Made by a program: the position numbers and the translations under genes | Assembly: GCF_014062315.1 (NCBI RefSeq) | Contig: NZ_JACGLT010000012.1 | Coordinates: forward strand, 52,510 to 116,509 | Direction: 5' to 3' | DNA from: Gelidibacter maritimus | Lineage (GTDB): Bacteria > Bacteroidota > Bacteroidia > Flavobacteriales > Flavobacteriaceae | Length of the DNA stretch: 64,000 nucleotides | The notes under the pieces: model-generated | Database searches by the model: none | The model's input: the letters and a program-made list of their open reading frames with translations, nothing else | What the model was told of the DNA's origin: nothing | Part shown: positions 17,250-27,145 of the stretch, one piece after another | Numbering within the stretch: the stretch's first letter is position 1 | How the letters are laid out: every line of letters begins with the position of its first letter

Positions 17250-18365
17250 ATGAACCTCTCCTATTGGGAAATAAAAAACTACCTCTCCAATATTGATTAT
17301 ACCATTGTTGGCAGCGGAATTGTTGGGCTCAATTGTGAATTACGGTTGAGGGAACGTTTCCCGAAAGCTACTATTGTTATTCTTAAACGAGGGTTTTTAC
17401 CACAAGGAGCGAGTACTAAAAATGCTGGTTTTGCATGTTTTGGAAGCCTCAGTGAGATTTTGGATGATCTGAATACACATTCTGAGGATGAAGTTATAAA
17501 ATTGATCGAGAAATGGCGCAAAGGTCTTTCATTATTACGGAAAACTTTATCTGATAAAGCAATCGACTATCAACAGTATGGCGGTTACGAACTGTTTGAT
17601 CATCACGACCATGAAGGTTATGAGCATTGCATGTCGCAAATGGCCAAAGTGAATGCACTCTTAAAGCAACAGTTTAAGACCGATTTTTTTCAGATTAAAG
17701 AGAATGTCTTCAATTTTCAAAACATTCGAAAACAACTAAGTTTTACACCTTTTGAAGGACAAATTGATCCCGGGAAAATGATGCGATCACTCACTGATTT
17801 GGTTATGAAAAAAAATATTTCAATCCTTAATTCAGTTGCTGTAAATCATTTTGAAGAATCAGGTAATAATGTGTATGTCAAAACTGATACATTTGATTTT
17901 AAAACAAATCAATTGCTTTTCTGTACCAATGGCTTTGCATCACAATTGATTCATGCGGAGGTGAAACCAGCAAGAGCACAAGTTGTAGTCACAAAGCCTA
18001 TCACCGCCTTAAAAATTAAGGGGACTTTTCATCTCGATAAAGGGTTCTATTATTTTCGTAATATTGATTCGCGAATTTTGTTGGGTGGTGGACGAAATCT
18101 CGATTTCAAAACCGAAGAAACTACAGAAATGGGACAGACTGTAATTATTCAAAATAAGCTGGAAGAGCTTTTGAACACAACAATTTTACCAAACACGCCT
18201 TTTGAAATCGAACACAGATGGAGTGGTATTATGGGCGTTGGTAGCACTAAAAAGCCGATTGTAAAACAGTTAAGCAATAAGGTGTTTTGTGGCGTTAGAT
18301 TAGGTGGTATGGGCATTGCCATTGGCAGCCATGTGGGTAGAGAATTAGCTAATTTGGTGAACTAA
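17250..18365 (+). CDS. FAD-dependent amine/amino-acid oxidase (DAO family)
   Basis: The 371-residue protein has an N-terminal FAD motif IVGSGIVGLNCELRLRER and GASTKNAGFACFGS, and ends with CGVRLGGMGIAIGSHVG, where the second FAD contact of the D-amino-acid-oxidase/glycine-oxidase family lies. It would oxidise a secondary or D-amino group. The substrate is not known. It is followed by mtgA after 48 bp, a neighbour that gives no clue about its role. No signal peptide is seen, so it should act in the cytoplasm. Confidence 0.7.
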   Translation: MNLSYWEIKNYLSNIDYTIVGSGIVGLNCELRLRERFPKATIVILKRGFLPQGASTKNAGFACFGSLSEILDDLNTHSEDEVIKLIEKWRKGLSLLRKTLSDKAIDYQQYGGYELFDHHDHEGYEHCMSQMAKVNALLKQQFKTDFFQIKENVFNFQNIRKQLSFTPFEGQIDPGKMMRSLTDLVMKKNISILNSVAVNHFEESGNNVYVKTDTFDFKTNQLLFCTNGFASQLIHAEVKPARAQVVVTKPITALKIKGTFHLDKGFYYFRNIDSRILLGGGRNLDFKTEETTEMGQTVIIQNKLEELLNTTILPNTPFEIEHRWSGIMGVGSTKKPIVKQLSNKVFCGVRLGGMGIAIGSHVGRELANLVN

Positions 18366-18413
18366 TAAGTTGCATTGACATCAATTTGAATGAAGATGTA
18401 AATTGAAAAATCC

Positions 18414-19109
18414 ATGAAAAAAATATTCAGATTTCTATTCAAAATTCTTTTATGGCTCTTGGTCCTTCCAATATTTGGGGTGGTTGTTTTTAAATGGGTG
18501 CCTGTCCCAGTAACGCCTCTGATGGTCATCAGGTATTTTGAACAGAAGGAGGCAAAAAAAGAAACCGTTTGGAAACACAATTGGGTGTCTATTGATGAGA
18601 TATCCGAAAACTTACAATTGGCGGTGATTTGTAGTGAAGATCAGAATTTTTTAAAGCACAATGGTTTTGACCTGAAAGCCATCGAAAAGGCATTTGAAAG
18701 CAACCAGAAAAGTGGAAAGGTGAGGGGCGGCAGTACCATTAGCCAGCAGACTGCAAAAAACGTGTTTTTATGGCCACAACGGAGTTGGCTCAGAAAGGGA
18801 ATGGAAACCTATGTCACGTTTTGGATCGAATTAATTTGGTCCAAGAAACGTATTATGGAGGTTTATTTAAACAGTATTGAGATGGGAAATGGCATTTATG
18901 GTGCTGAAGCGGCTTCTCAATTTTGGTTTCAGAAATCGGCCTCTAAATTGAGTAAAAGTGAGGCTTCTGCCATTGCGGCTATCTTACCCCGACCATTAAT
19001 GTATCGTGCCAATCCGCCCACAAACTATATTGCTGGTCGGAAATTGTGGATCATGAAACAGATGCGTTTTTATGGTGCTTTAAATTATGAGAAGAAAGAT
19101 GAAAAATGA
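18414..19109 (+). CDS. mtgA: Monofunctional peptidoglycan glycosyltransferase
   Basis: The 231-residue protein has one N-terminal membrane helix (about residues 8-27) and a GT51 domain with VICSEDQNFLKHNGFD (catalytic Glu in SEDQNF) and GGSTISQQTAKNVFLW. It polymerises lipid II glycan chains at the periplasmic side without a transpeptidase domain. It overlaps the next gene by 11 bp, so the two are co-translated. A class A bifunctional enzyme is encoded separately at 32600. Confidence 0.92.
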   Translation: MKKIFRFLFKILLWLLVLPIFGVVVFKWVPVPVTPLMVIRYFEQKEAKKETVWKHNWVSIDEISENLQLAVICSEDQNFLKHNGFDLKAIEKAFESNQKSGKVRGGSTISQQTAKNVFLWPQRSWLRKGMETYVTFWIELIWSKKRIMEVYLNSIEMGNGIYGAEAASQFWFQKSASKLSKSEASAIAAILPRPLMYRANPPTNYIAGRKLWIMKQMRFYGALNYEKKDEK

Positions 19110-19560
19110 TCTCCAACTGAAGCATGAACTTTATGCAAAATGTGTCGATTTTGTTGAAGATCGGTATGCTAAAATTCAGAATCAGATATATGATATCCAA
19201 GAGTCCTTGAGCTCGGAGACCAAAAGTAGTGCTGGAGACAAATACGAAACCGGAAGAGCAATGTTGCAATTGGAACGGGAAAAAGCAGGGCAGCAATTGG
19301 CAGAAGTAGAAAAACTAAAAGCCACCTTGTCCAAAATTGATGTGACAAAGTCTTCTGAAATAATAGGTTTGGGAAGCGTTGTGTTTACAACAAAAGCCAA
19401 TTATTTTATGGCGATAAGTGCAGGCCAAATAACAGTTAATTCACAACTGTTTTTTGCAATTTCTCCAAATACACCAATTGGATTGCTTCTGATGGGGAAA
19501 ACATTTAGAGATGCCATCGTTTTTCGGGATAGCAAGTTTGTGATTGAATCGGTTGGATAA
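19099..19560 (+). CDS. GreA/GreB-like elongation factor family protein
   Basis: The 153-residue protein has an N-terminal helical coiled-coil-like half and a C-terminal half matching the GreA C-terminal fold, with ISPNTPIGLLLMGKTFRDA. Gre factors stimulate transcript cleavage in backtracked RNA polymerase, using acidic residues at the coiled-coil tip; whether these are conserved here is not clear, so it may be a divergent polymerase-binding paralogue. The start MKNDLQ overlaps the mtgA stop by 11 bp. An ATG at 19087 would add four residues, but the later one is preferred. Confidence 0.6.
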   Translation: MKNDLQLKHELYAKCVDFVEDRYAKIQNQIYDIQESLSSETKSSAGDKYETGRAMLQLEREKAGQQLAEVEKLKATLSKIDVTKSSEIIGLGSVVFTTKANYFMAISAGQITVNSQLFFAISPNTPIGLLLMGKTFRDAIVFRDSKFVIESVG

Positions 19561-19576
19561 GTGTTCTATAAAATAT

Positions 19577-19612
19577 CCGGCAGGTTCTAAGAGCCTCTGA
19601 GGTCTGAATATA
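19577..19612. repeat. Degenerate copy of an intergenic palindromic repeat
   Basis: The stretch contains CAGGTTCTAAGAGCCTCTGAGG and shares the 12-mer AGGTCTGAATAT (19600-19611) with the better copy at 20602-20653. The two copies flank the ABC ATPase gene. Confidence 0.45.
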
Positions 19613-19662
19613 TCGATTAAGGTTGAAGTATTTTTTTATAAAAATGTATTCAAATTAAAGTG

Positions 19663-20586
19663 TTATGGAACACTCGTTAAATAAACTTCTTGATCGATTT
19701 CAAGCTTAGACTTATTTTCGAAAAAAATAATATCTTCATCGGTATATCCTTCAATCAAATAATAGTGACCCTTAAAGTAATTGCGGTGGACTCTAACTTT
19801 TAAATCTGATGTCTCAACAATTTGAAGTTGATGGGCATAGATGATTCGATCGTTAATGAGATTAAATTCGCCGAAAAATGATGCCGTTAAGGGCATTTCT
19901 GGGTCTTTATAAAGTGCTTGAGGCGATTTGTTGGCGATAACTTCCGAATCGTGCAAGACCATCATCCTGTCTGCAAAAGCCAATACATCTTCACTATCAT
20001 GAGTAGCTACGATACAAGCGATATTTTTTTCTTTTAAATAGTTAAAGACACTTCTTCGCAAGGATTGTTTATGAAAGTTGTCAATGTGGCTAAACGGTTC
20101 GTCTAATAAGATGATTTCGGGTTGTTTTGCAAGAGCTCTTGCTAAGGCTACACGTTGCTTTTGCCCACCGCTTAAAGTCTTCACTTTGGTTTTAGCAAAA
20201 TCTTCTAACTCGACCACTTCCAAAAGCTCCTGAACGCGTTCTTTTTTTTCTTTCGGAAAGAAATTGGAGAGGTGTTTGCCAATATTTTCTTCAACTGTTA
20301 TAAATGGCATTAAGTCAAATTCTTGAGCAACATACTTCATGAAATCATAGCCTACCACAAGATTATATTTTGGGCCTAAAATTTCAGTATCATTCCAGAA
20401 AATTTGTCCTTCATTTAAGTCATATTCACCATAAATCACTTTTAAAAGTGTTGATTTTCCAGAACCACTTTCACCAATAATAGATATATGCTCACCTCTA
20501 TTGACAGAAAAGTTGAGCTTATTGAGCACAGGATTAGCTGCACCTTTTTTAGTGTAACTGAAGGTAATATTTTGGACTTTTAGCAT
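19663..20586 (-). CDS. ABC transporter ATP-binding protein
   Basis: The 307-residue protein has a full ABC domain: Walker A GESGSGKST near residue 38, signature LSGGQKQR and Walker B IILLDEPFSHID. About 90 C-terminal residues follow that may be a regulatory domain, as in importer ATPases. It would energise transport at the inner membrane. No permease or binding-protein gene is next to it, so substrate and partner are unknown. It is monocistronic, bounded by the palindromic repeat at 20602 on its upstream side. Confidence 0.8.
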   Translation of the reverse strand: MLKVQNITFSYTKKGAANPVLNKLNFSVNRGEHISIIGESGSGKSTLLKVIYGEYDLNEGQIFWNDTEILGPKYNLVVGYDFMKYVAQEFDLMPFITVEENIGKHLSNFFPKEKKERVQELLEVVELEDFAKTKVKTLSGGQKQRVALARALAKQPEIILLDEPFSHIDNFHKQSLRRSVFNYLKEKNIACIVATHDSEDVLAFADRMMVLHDSEVIANKSPQALYKDPEMPLTASFFGEFNLINDRIIYAHQLQIVETSDLKVRVHRNYFKGHYYLIEGYTDEDIIFFENKSKLEIDQEVYLTSVP

Positions 20587-20601
20587 TTATAGGTTGTAAA
20601 G

Positions 20602-20653
20602 AGACCTGTCAGTTCCGATGTATCGGGAATAAAAAGCTGACAGGTCTGAATAT
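20602..20653. repeat. Palindromic intergenic repeat
   Basis: Perfect 11-bp arms AGACCTGTCAG (20602-20612) and CTGACAGGTCT (20637-20647) enclose a smaller stem (CCGAT-GT-ATCGG). Sequences of this type are frequent between genes in Flavobacteria; here it lies between the prolyl oligopeptidase and ABC ATPase genes. It could work as a terminator for the minus-strand oligopeptidase gene. Confidence 0.65.
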
Positions 20654-20667
20654 CAAATTTAGAGTGA

Positions 20668-22833
20668 TTATCCTTTAACTTTTGATTTAGTTGTGTTTGG
20701 AAGTACTTTAAAGCCCATATTATAAAGGGCAAATCCAAAAATATCAGCGTATTGCTCTATAGTTTTGCTCACCGGAGTTCCAGCACCATGTCCGGCATCA
20801 GTTTCAATTCTGATTAAGGTTGGATTGGTTCCTGTCTGCTTGCTTTGCAGTTCTGCAGCAAATTTAAAACTGTGCGCAGGTACCACACGGTCATCATGGT
20901 CTCCTGTTGTAATCATTGTTGCAGGGTATTCTACGCCCTCTTTAACGTTATGGATAGGCGAATAGCCTTTTAAGTAATCAAACATCTCTTTATTGTCCTC
21001 GGAGGTCCCATAATCATAAGCCCAGCCAGCTCCAGATGTAAAGGTGTGGTAGCGCAACATATCCAAAACCCCAACAGCAGGAATAGCTACTTTGACTAAA
21101 TCTGGACGTTGGGTCATAGTAGCACCAACTAAAAGACCACCGTTGGAACCACCTCTTATGGCTAAATAATCTGAAGACGTATAGTTATTATCTATCAAGT
21201 ATTCCGCGGCAGCGATGAAGTCGTCAAACACATTTTGTTTTTCCAGTTTAGTTCCCGCATCATGCCATTTTTTACCATACTCTCCACCACCACGGATATT
21301 TGGAACAGCATAAATACCACCTTGTTCCATCCACACGGCATTTGCAATACTGAATGATGGGGTCAGCGAAATATTGAATCCACCGTAACTATAAAGAATA
21401 GTAGGGTTTTTACCGTTAAGCTCGATGCCCTTTTTATAAGAGATAATCATCGGTACTTTAGTACCGTCCTTTGAGGTGTAAAACACTTGTTCGCTTGTAT
21501 AATCGTCCGCATTAAAATTGATTCCTGGTTTTATATAAACTTCAGAAGCTCCTGTTTTAGGGTCTAAAGTATAGATGGTGCTTGGCGTGATATAATTGGA
21601 AAATGAATAATAAATAACCTCATCTTCTTTTTTACCACCAAAGCCGCCGGCACTTCCAACCCCTGGTAATTCAATCTCTCTTACCAATTTGCCATCATAG
21701 TCGTATTGCTTTACTTTAGACACTGCATCCACCATATAGCTCGCAAAAAGGTACCCGCTACCGGTAGAGACGCGTAATACGTTTTCTGTTTCAGGAATTA
21801 AATCCTTCCAGTTTTCAGGACTTGGATTTGAGGCGTCAACAGTAACCACCTTTTGGTTGGGAGCATTTCTATTGGTAATTAAATAAAGTTTACTGCCAAC
21901 ATTTTCAATTATACGAGTATCGCTATCAGAGTTGTCCAAAATAGTAACCATTTTACTGTTTGGTTGCGATAAATTCTGCATTAAAACTTTTGTTCCAGAT
22001 GTGGAGTTTCTCGGATAGATGAAGAGATAGTTGCCGTCTTCAGTTACGCTGCCACTAACATAACGATGTTTCTCTGCTTCGGTGCCACCATAAATCAATT
22101 GGTCTTGACGCTGCGAGGTTCCTAATTTATGATAAAAGAGCTTATGCTGGTCTGTTTTAGCAGAAAGCTCACTGCCAGTAGGCTTGTCATAACTAGAATA
22201 GTAGAAGCCATCATTGTTTTTCCATGAGATACCACTAAATTTTACATCTACAATGGTGTCTTCAATTTGCTCTTTGGATTCGACATCCATAATGATCACT
22301 TTACGCCAATCGCTTCCACCTTCAGAAATTTGATATGCGGCAAGTTTTCCGTTTTTGGAGAAATTAAGACCACCTAAAGAAATAGTACCGTCTTTACTGA
22401 AGGTATTAGGATCTAAAAAGACTTCCTCGTTGTCTTCGCCAGTTTTCTTTCTGTAAATAACCGATTGGTTTTGCAGTCCGTCGTTTTTATAATAATAGGT
22501 ATACTCTCCCTCAATGAAAGGAGCACCAACTTTTTCATAGTTCCAAATTTCTTCTAAGCGTTCTTTAAGCTCTTCCCGATATGGAATTTGGGATAAATAA
22601 TCTGCAGTTACTTCATTTTGGGCTTTAACCCATGCGCCAGTTTCCTCGCTACGGTCGTCTTCAAGCCAGCGGTATGGATCCTTTACTTGTTCTCCAAAAT
22701 AAGTGTCAACGGTATCTACCGTTTTGGTTTCAGGATAGGTCACAGCAATAGCATTGGTTTTTTTAAGTTCACTCTCGTTTTTACAGGCGGTAATTGTTAT
22801 TAGAACTACCAGGGCAAGCACTAAATTTTTCAT
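20668..22833 (-). CDS. Prolyl oligopeptidase family serine peptidase (S9A), lipoprotein
   Basis: The 721-residue protein begins with a lipoprotein signal ending in ITACKNESE (lipidated Cys near residue 17), so it is probably anchored in the outer membrane or periplasm. A seven-bladed propeller domain precedes the alpha/beta-hydrolase domain, in which GGSNGG holds the nucleophile Ser, [11 protein letters not shown] the Asp and DAGHGAG the His. It cleaves short peptides after proline. Length fits the family. It is transcribed alone on the minus strand; the asd transcript upstream is closed by a terminator. Confidence 0.93.
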   Translation of the reverse strand: MKNLVLALVVLITITACKNESELKKTNAIAVTYPETKTVDTVDTYFGEQVKDPYRWLEDDRSEETGAWVKAQNEVTADYLSQIPYREELKERLEEIWNYEKVGAPFIEGEYTYYYKNDGLQNQSVIYRKKTGEDNEEVFLDPNTFSKDGTISLGGLNFSKNGKLAAYQISEGGSDWRKVIIMDVESKEQIEDTIVDVKFSGISWKNNDGFYYSSYDKPTGSELSAKTDQHKLFYHKLGTSQRQDQLIYGGTEAEKHRYVSGSVTEDGNYLFIYPRNSTSGTKVLMQNLSQPNSKMVTILDNSDSDTRIIENVGSKLYLITNRNAPNQKVVTVDASNPSPENWKDLIPETENVLRVSTGSGYLFASYMVDAVSKVKQYDYDGKLVREIELPGVGSAGGFGGKKEDEVIYYSFSNYITPSTIYTLDPKTGASEVYIKPGINFNADDYTSEQVFYTSKDGTKVPMIISYKKGIELNGKNPTILYSYGGFNISLTPSFSIANAVWMEQGGIYAVPNIRGGGEYGKKWHDAGTKLEKQNVFDDFIAAAEYLIDNNYTSSDYLAIRGGSNGGLLVGATMTQRPDLVKVAIPAVGVLDMLRYHTFTSGAGWAYDYGTSEDNKEMFDYLKGYSPIHNVKEGVEYPATMITTGDHDDRVVPAHSFKFAAELQSKQTGTNPTLIRIETDAGHGAGTPVSKTIEQYADIFGFALYNMGFKVLPNTTKSKVKG

Positions 22834-22873
22834 AAAAGTTAAACGTGTTAAAAGTTATGTTTCAAAAATAAAC

Positions 22874-22910
22874 AAAAAAGCCCCTACATTAAGGTGTAAG
22901 AGGCTTTTTA
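22874..22910 (-). terminator. Terminator of asd
   Basis: On the minus strand the arms AAAAAGCCT and GGCTTTTT, with inner pairing CTTACA with TGTAG, are followed by a T tract. It lies between asd (ending at 22972) and the peptidase start. Confidence 0.75.
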
Positions 22911-22971
22911 ATATTATGTTAAGAGTTTTAAAATTGTTTAATAACAATCGATTTTAGATAGACTTCAGCTA

Positions 22972-23961
22972 TTATACCAAATTATTCTTAATCAAGTGTT
23001 CAGCAATCTGAATGGTATTGGTAGCAGCCCCTTTTCTAAGATTGTCACTCACAATCCATAAATTTAGCGTGTTTGGTTGCGACTCGTCACGTCTGATGCG
23101 TCCAACAAAAACATCATCTTTTCCGTTGGCGTAAATAGGCATTGGATAGGTATTGACATCCAGATTATCCTGTACCACAACACCTGGCGTTTGACTTAAT
23201 AGTTTCCGAACTTCGGTAAGGTCAAAATCATTTTCAAACTCAATATTTACGGCTTCACTATGTCCGCCTTGAGTGGGAACTCTTACCGCAGTAGCAGTAA
23301 CGGCAATGGAACGGTCATCTAATATCTTCTGGGTTTCCCTGACCAATTTCATTTCTTCTTTTGTGTATCCGTTTTCCTCAAACACATCGCAATGTGGGAT
23401 GACGTTTTTATTGATTGGATACGGGTAGGCCATTTCACCTTTTACCCCAGCTAATTCATTTTCCAATTGTTTAACGGCTTTTACACCAGTTCCCGTAATG
23501 GATTGATAGGTGGAAACAACAATTCTTTTAATTTTATATTTCTTATGCAAAGGTGCCAAGACCATCACCATCTGAGTGGTGGAACAGTTAGGGTTTGCAA
23601 TGATTTTATCGTCTTTAGTAAGCTGTCCGGCATTGATTTCAGGAACAATCAATTTTTTTGAAGCATCCATACGATATGCCGATGAATTATCAATAACCGT
23701 AGTGCCAACTGCTTCAAATTTTGGTGCCCATTCCAATGAGGTAGCACCTCCGGCAGAAAAGAAAGCAATATTCGGCTTTTTTGAGACCGCTTCTGCGAGA
23801 CCAATAATTTTGTGTGTTTTATTTTTAAAGGTAATTTCTTTTCCAACAGATCTTTCTGAAGCTACCAGCATCAACTCTGTAAATGGGAAATTACGCTCCT
23901 CTAGGATATTTAACATCACTTCGCCAACCATACCTGTGGCGCCAACAACAGCTACTTTCAT
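22972..23961 (-). CDS. asd: Aspartate-semialdehyde dehydrogenase
   Basis: The 329-residue enzyme begins MKVAVVGATGMVGE, has SSAYRMD and the catalytic Cys126 in NPNCSTTQ, with the active-site His in QGGHSEAV. It reduces aspartyl phosphate to the semialdehyde with NADPH, feeding lysine/diaminopimelate, threonine and methionine synthesis. An open frame continues to 24051 but crosses the mscL terminator and would add a non-conserved hydrophobic segment, so MKVAVV is the start. Its own terminator follows at 22874. Confidence 0.95.
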   Translation of the reverse strand: MKVAVVGATGMVGEVMLNILEERNFPFTELMLVASERSVGKEITFKNKTHKIIGLAEAVSKKPNIAFFSAGGATSLEWAPKFEAVGTTVIDNSSAYRMDASKKLIVPEINAGQLTKDDKIIANPNCSTTQMVMVLAPLHKKYKIKRIVVSTYQSITGTGVKAVKQLENELAGVKGEMAYPYPINKNVIPHCDVFEENGYTKEEMKLVRETQKILDDRSIAVTATAVRVPTQGGHSEAVNIEFENDFDLTEVRKLLSQTPGVVVQDNLDVNTYPMPIYANGKDDVFVGRIRRDESQPNTLNLWIVSDNLRKGAATNTIQIAEHLIKNNLV

Positions 23962-24030
23962 AATAAAAAAATTAAAAAAATTAAGATGTAAAAGTAACCA
24001 TTTATTTGTTCTCATTAAAAGAAGATTATA

Positions 24031-24066
24031 CAAAAAAAGAACCCGATTCATTGACTGAATCGGGTT
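24031..24066 (-). terminator. Terminator of mscL
   Basis: Perfect 11-bp arms AACCCGATTCA and TGAATCGGGTT with a 5-nt loop; on the minus strand the stem is followed by CTTTTTTTG. It lies 26 bp past the mscL stop. Confidence 0.9.
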
Positions 24067-24091
24067 AAATTAGAATATGGGTGTAGCGTGA

Positions 24092-24493
24092 TTATTTTTT
24101 AAGAGCGTCTCTGATTTCTTTTAATAAGTCAATTTCAGATGGACCAGATGGCGCAGCTGGCTCCGCAGGCTTTTTGGTTTTATTGTATGCTTTTACAATG
24201 ATGAATAATACAAAACCAACTATGATCAAATTAATTATGGAGTTGACCCAGTTGCCGTACATAATGGCGTTTTCAGGTTTAACAACCGTACCATCAGCAT
24301 CCACATCAGCAGGAGATAAAACGTACTTCAAATCCGAAAAATCGACACCACCAGCAAAATTACCAACAATAGGCATCATGATATCGTTTACAAATCCGTT
24401 AACTACCATACCAACCGCACCTGCTAGAATAACCGCAACGGCCAAGTCAATGACGTTGCCCGTCATTATAAAATCTTTGAATTCTTTTAACAT
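24092..24493 (-). CDS. mscL: Large-conductance mechanosensitive channel
   Basis: The 133-residue protein begins MLKEFKDFIMTGNVIDLAVAVILAGAVG, the first membrane helix and pore-lining segment of MscL. A periplasmic loop follows, then a second helix (INLIIVGFVLFIIVKAYN) and a cytoplasmic helical tail. Homopentamers open under membrane tension to release solutes. It is transcribed alone, with the terminator at 24031-24066. Confidence 0.96.
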   Translation of the reverse strand: MLKEFKDFIMTGNVIDLAVAVILAGAVGMVVNGFVNDIMMPIVGNFAGGVDFSDLKYVLSPADVDADGTVVKPENAIMYGNWVNSIINLIIVGFVLFIIVKAYNKTKKPAEPAAPSGPSEIDLLKEIRDALKK

Positions 24494-24566
24494 AATTATT
24501 GTATTAAGTTAGTTAATAAGTCACTAAAATAAGAAAAATATGGAACTGTTAATTTTTACGATGAAT

Positions 24567-25673
24567 TTATTTTTTGATAATCCGTTTCACCCGTTGCGAA
24601 ATGTCCGTAATTAATTCGTAAGAAATTGTATTTGCTGAATGTGCTAATTCGTCGGCGGTATTTGTGGCATCAAATACAATAACTTCATCACCCTCTTCAC
24701 AATCAATTCCCGTAACATCAACCATAATCATATCCATGCAAACATTTCCTATTATGGCTGCTTTTTTTCCGGCAATAATCACATAGCCTTTGCCTTTGCC
24801 ATAAGGTCTGCCAATACCATCGGCATGTCCAATTGGGATGGTGGCCGTTTTCATGGATGCTATGCTTTTATATGCCCGGTTATAGCCTACGGTTTCGCCT
24901 TTTTCAATATCATGAATCTGAGAAATAACCGATTTCAGCGCTGCAATGGGTCTGAAATTTTTGTTTTCCTTTTCAGAATTTCCAAAACCATATAAACCTA
25001 TCCCACTTCTAACCATATCAAAATGAGCCTCTGGATAGTTTAATATACCGGAAGTATTGCACATATGCAGCATAGGTTGGTAGCCAAAAAGATTTTTAAA
25101 CTTTTCTGATATATTTTTAAATGTATTGATTTGATGCCGCATGAATTCTTTTTCGGATAGATCTTCACTTGCAGCCAAATGTGAAAAAATGGATTCAACT
25201 CTAACAACGTCCGATGTGTTTAATTTTGAATAAATCTCGTCAACGGCGTTTTCAGAAAAACCCAATCGGTTGAGTCCGGTATTAAATTTTAAATGTATGG
25301 GATAGTTTTTCTGATTTTTATCAGAAGCCATCTGCATAAACCTGTTGAGAACCTTTTCATTATAGATACTCGGCTCCAAGCAACGGTCTATGATGGCGCT
25401 AAAGCCAATTGGCAGAGGGTGTAACACCAAAATAGGCTTGGTTACACCAGCGTCGCGCAACGCCACGCCTTCTCCAGTGTAGGCCACCGCAAAATAGTCA
25501 ATGTCCAGATTTTGTAAATAAAGAGCAATTTCATCAGCATCATTCCCGTAGGCAAATGCCTTGACCACAGCTAAAAATTTCGTGTTCTTTTGGAGTTTGG
25601 ATTTAAGGTAATCATAATTATGCTTTAAGGCCGATAGGTCTATTTCAAGCACAGTTTCTTGCGTTTTAGGCAT
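24567..25673 (-). CDS. alr: Alanine racemase
   Basis: The 368-residue PLP enzyme has the Schiff-base Lys38 in [10 protein letters not shown]; the Phe in place of the Asp of the common VVKADAYG is a difference frequently seen in Bacteroidetes. The second catalytic residue is the Tyr in TVGYNRAYK. It interconverts L- and D-alanine for peptidoglycan. It overlaps the tdk stop by 8 bp, so the pair form an operon; nothing functional links alanine racemase and thymidine kinase. Confidence 0.93.
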   Translation of the reverse strand: MPKTQETVLEIDLSALKHNYDYLKSKLQKNTKFLAVVKAFAYGNDADEIALYLQNLDIDYFAVAYTGEGVALRDAGVTKPILVLHPLPIGFSAIIDRCLEPSIYNEKVLNRFMQMASDKNQKNYPIHLKFNTGLNRLGFSENAVDEIYSKLNTSDVVRVESIFSHLAASEDLSEKEFMRHQINTFKNISEKFKNLFGYQPMLHMCNTSGILNYPEAHFDMVRSGIGLYGFGNSEKENKNFRPIAALKSVISQIHDIEKGETVGYNRAYKSIASMKTATIPIGHADGIGRPYGKGKGYVIIAGKKAAIIGNVCMDMIMVDVTGIDCEEGDEVIVFDATNTADELAHSANTISYELITDISQRVKRIIKK

Positions 25674-26313
25674 TGGAGTCTTTTGGGTTTACGTTGAATT
25701 CTACAGCATCTTTGACTTTCATACCCCTTATTTTATCGTTCAACATGGCTTTATAAAATGCCGCTCTGCTTAGAGGTTCATATTCATCCACTTCACCCAA
25801 AAGTACAAGGGCTTCGCTTTGCGCTTTTCTATAACTGTATTGTGCCAGATTTCCGGTGCGTGTGCATATAGCGTGCACTTTTGTAACATATTCGGCAGTA
25901 GCCATTAAATACGGCATGGGACCAAAAGGATTCCCCTTGAAATCCATATCCAATCCGGCTACGATCACACGAACCCCTTTATTGGCTAAATCATTGCAAA
26001 CCCGTACGATTTCGTCATCAAAAAACTGAGCTTCGTCAATACCAACAACATCGCAGCCGTCAGCCAAAATCGGAATATTGGCTGCGGCAGGCACTGGAGT
26101 TGAGCGAATTTCATTGGCATCATGAGATACGACCATATCAAGATCATAGCGCACATCAACGATTGGTTTGAAGATTTCAACTTTTTGTTTTGCAAACTGT
26201 GCGCGTTTAAGGCGCCTGATCAATTCTTCAGTCTTACCAGAGAACATAGAGCCACAAATAACCTCAATCCACCCAAATTGTTCTTTAGGATTTACTGTAT
26301 TTTCAAGAAACAT
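25666..26313 (-). CDS. tdk: Thymidine kinase
   Basis: The 215-residue type II thymidine kinase has the P-loop [15 protein letters not shown] near residue 22, DEAQFFDDE around the Walker-B-like site and the lid region [17 protein letters not shown]. That lid has one Cys, so the structural zinc site of the human-type enzyme is incomplete. It phosphorylates thymidine for salvage. It is the first gene of a two-gene unit with alr, overlapping by 8 bp. Confidence 0.93.
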   Translation of the reverse strand: MFLENTVNPKEQFGWIEVICGSMFSGKTEELIRRLKRAQFAKQKVEIFKPIVDVRYDLDMVVSHDANEIRSTPVPAAANIPILADGCDVVGIDEAQFFDDEIVRVCNDLANKGVRVIVAGLDMDFKGNPFGPMPYLMATAEYVTKVHAICTRTGNLAQYSYRKAQSEALVLLGEVDEYEPLSRAAFYKAMLNDKIRGMKVKDAVEFNVNPKDSNA

Positions 26314-26416
26314 TTCGTAATTTTAACACTAAAACAAAGCTTGCCTTCGTTTGTTATAAAGGTGGCGCAAATTTATTAAAAATCAAAAGCATAAATTAGA
26401 ATTAAAGTTAAAAGTT

Positions 26417-27142
26417 ATGAAGAAGAAGTTGGAGTCTGAATTAATGAGTATTGCCCATCGTATTCTAAAATTAAAAGGCAGAGAGAACGTTAAGGAGATG
26501 CACCACGAGGTGGGATTGTTATATGAGAAATTAAGTGTTTTGAAATTTGCCAACGAAAATTTAGAGCAGCCGTTACCAACCATAGGTGTTGATTCTTCGT
26601 TTTTTGAGATGTTGGATGTTGCCTTTAACAATAAAATAAGCGACAATATTGAACGTGACGATAAAATTTACGTCAATCTTGATGAGGTCGAAGACGATGA
26701 TATTATGGAGCCTGTCATGGAGAAAATTAAAGATATGGTGGCTCAAATGCCTCAAGAAACGCAACAAATTGATAATTTTCTTGACCAACCACTTCCTAAA
26801 GAAGATAAAGACGATTTTGAAGAGTTGACTGAAGGTTTCAAGAACATGCCTGTATTTGACCCTGTTCCAAACTCCAAAGATCAGGTAAAGAAATCGTTAA
26901 ACGACAAACTTAAAAACAGACTCAATATTGGTTTGAACGACAAGATTGCATTTATAAAACACCTTTTTGATGGTCATCGGGAAGATTATGATCGTGTACT
27001 TTCTCAGATCAATACGTCGAGCTCTATGGACGAAGCTAGAAATTTAATAGAAAATATTGTCAAACCTGATTATAATAATTGGTCCGGAAAAGAAGACGTT
27101 GAAGAGCGCTTTATGAAGATTATAGAGGCTAAGTTTGATTAA
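26417..27142 (+). CDS. Conserved hypothetical protein upstream of rsmI
   Basis: A 241-residue, highly acidic, mostly helical cytoplasmic protein without signal peptide or membrane helix. The N-terminal part has basic charge (MKKKLESELMSIAHRILKLKGR) and the middle is Asp/Glu-rich (EVEDDDIMEPVM). It is encoded 3 bp before rsmI and likely co-transcribed. I recall similar genes in the same position in Flavobacteria but no function. A role linked to ribosomes is only suggested by the neighbour. Confidence 0.7.
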   Translation: MKKKLESELMSIAHRILKLKGRENVKEMHHEVGLLYEKLSVLKFANENLEQPLPTIGVDSSFFEMLDVAFNNKISDNIERDDKIYVNLDEVEDDDIMEPVMEKIKDMVAQMPQETQQIDNFLDQPLPKEDKDDFEELTEGFKNMPVFDPVPNSKDQVKKSLNDKLKNRLNIGLNDKIAFIKHLFDGHREDYDRVLSQINTSSSMDEARNLIENIVKPDYNNWSGKEDVEERFMKIIEAKFD

Positions 27143-27145
27143 TTA

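Noticed and set aside
22882..22897. A 16-mer (CCCTACATTAAGGTGT) shared by the asd terminator and the island leader at 52071-52086
   Set aside because: One 16-bp match in 64 kb of A+T-rich sequence, both in hairpins with similar constraints, can arise by chance.
23962..24051. Extended N-terminus of asd
   Set aside because: The extension crosses the mscL terminator and precedes the conserved MKVAVVGATG start.
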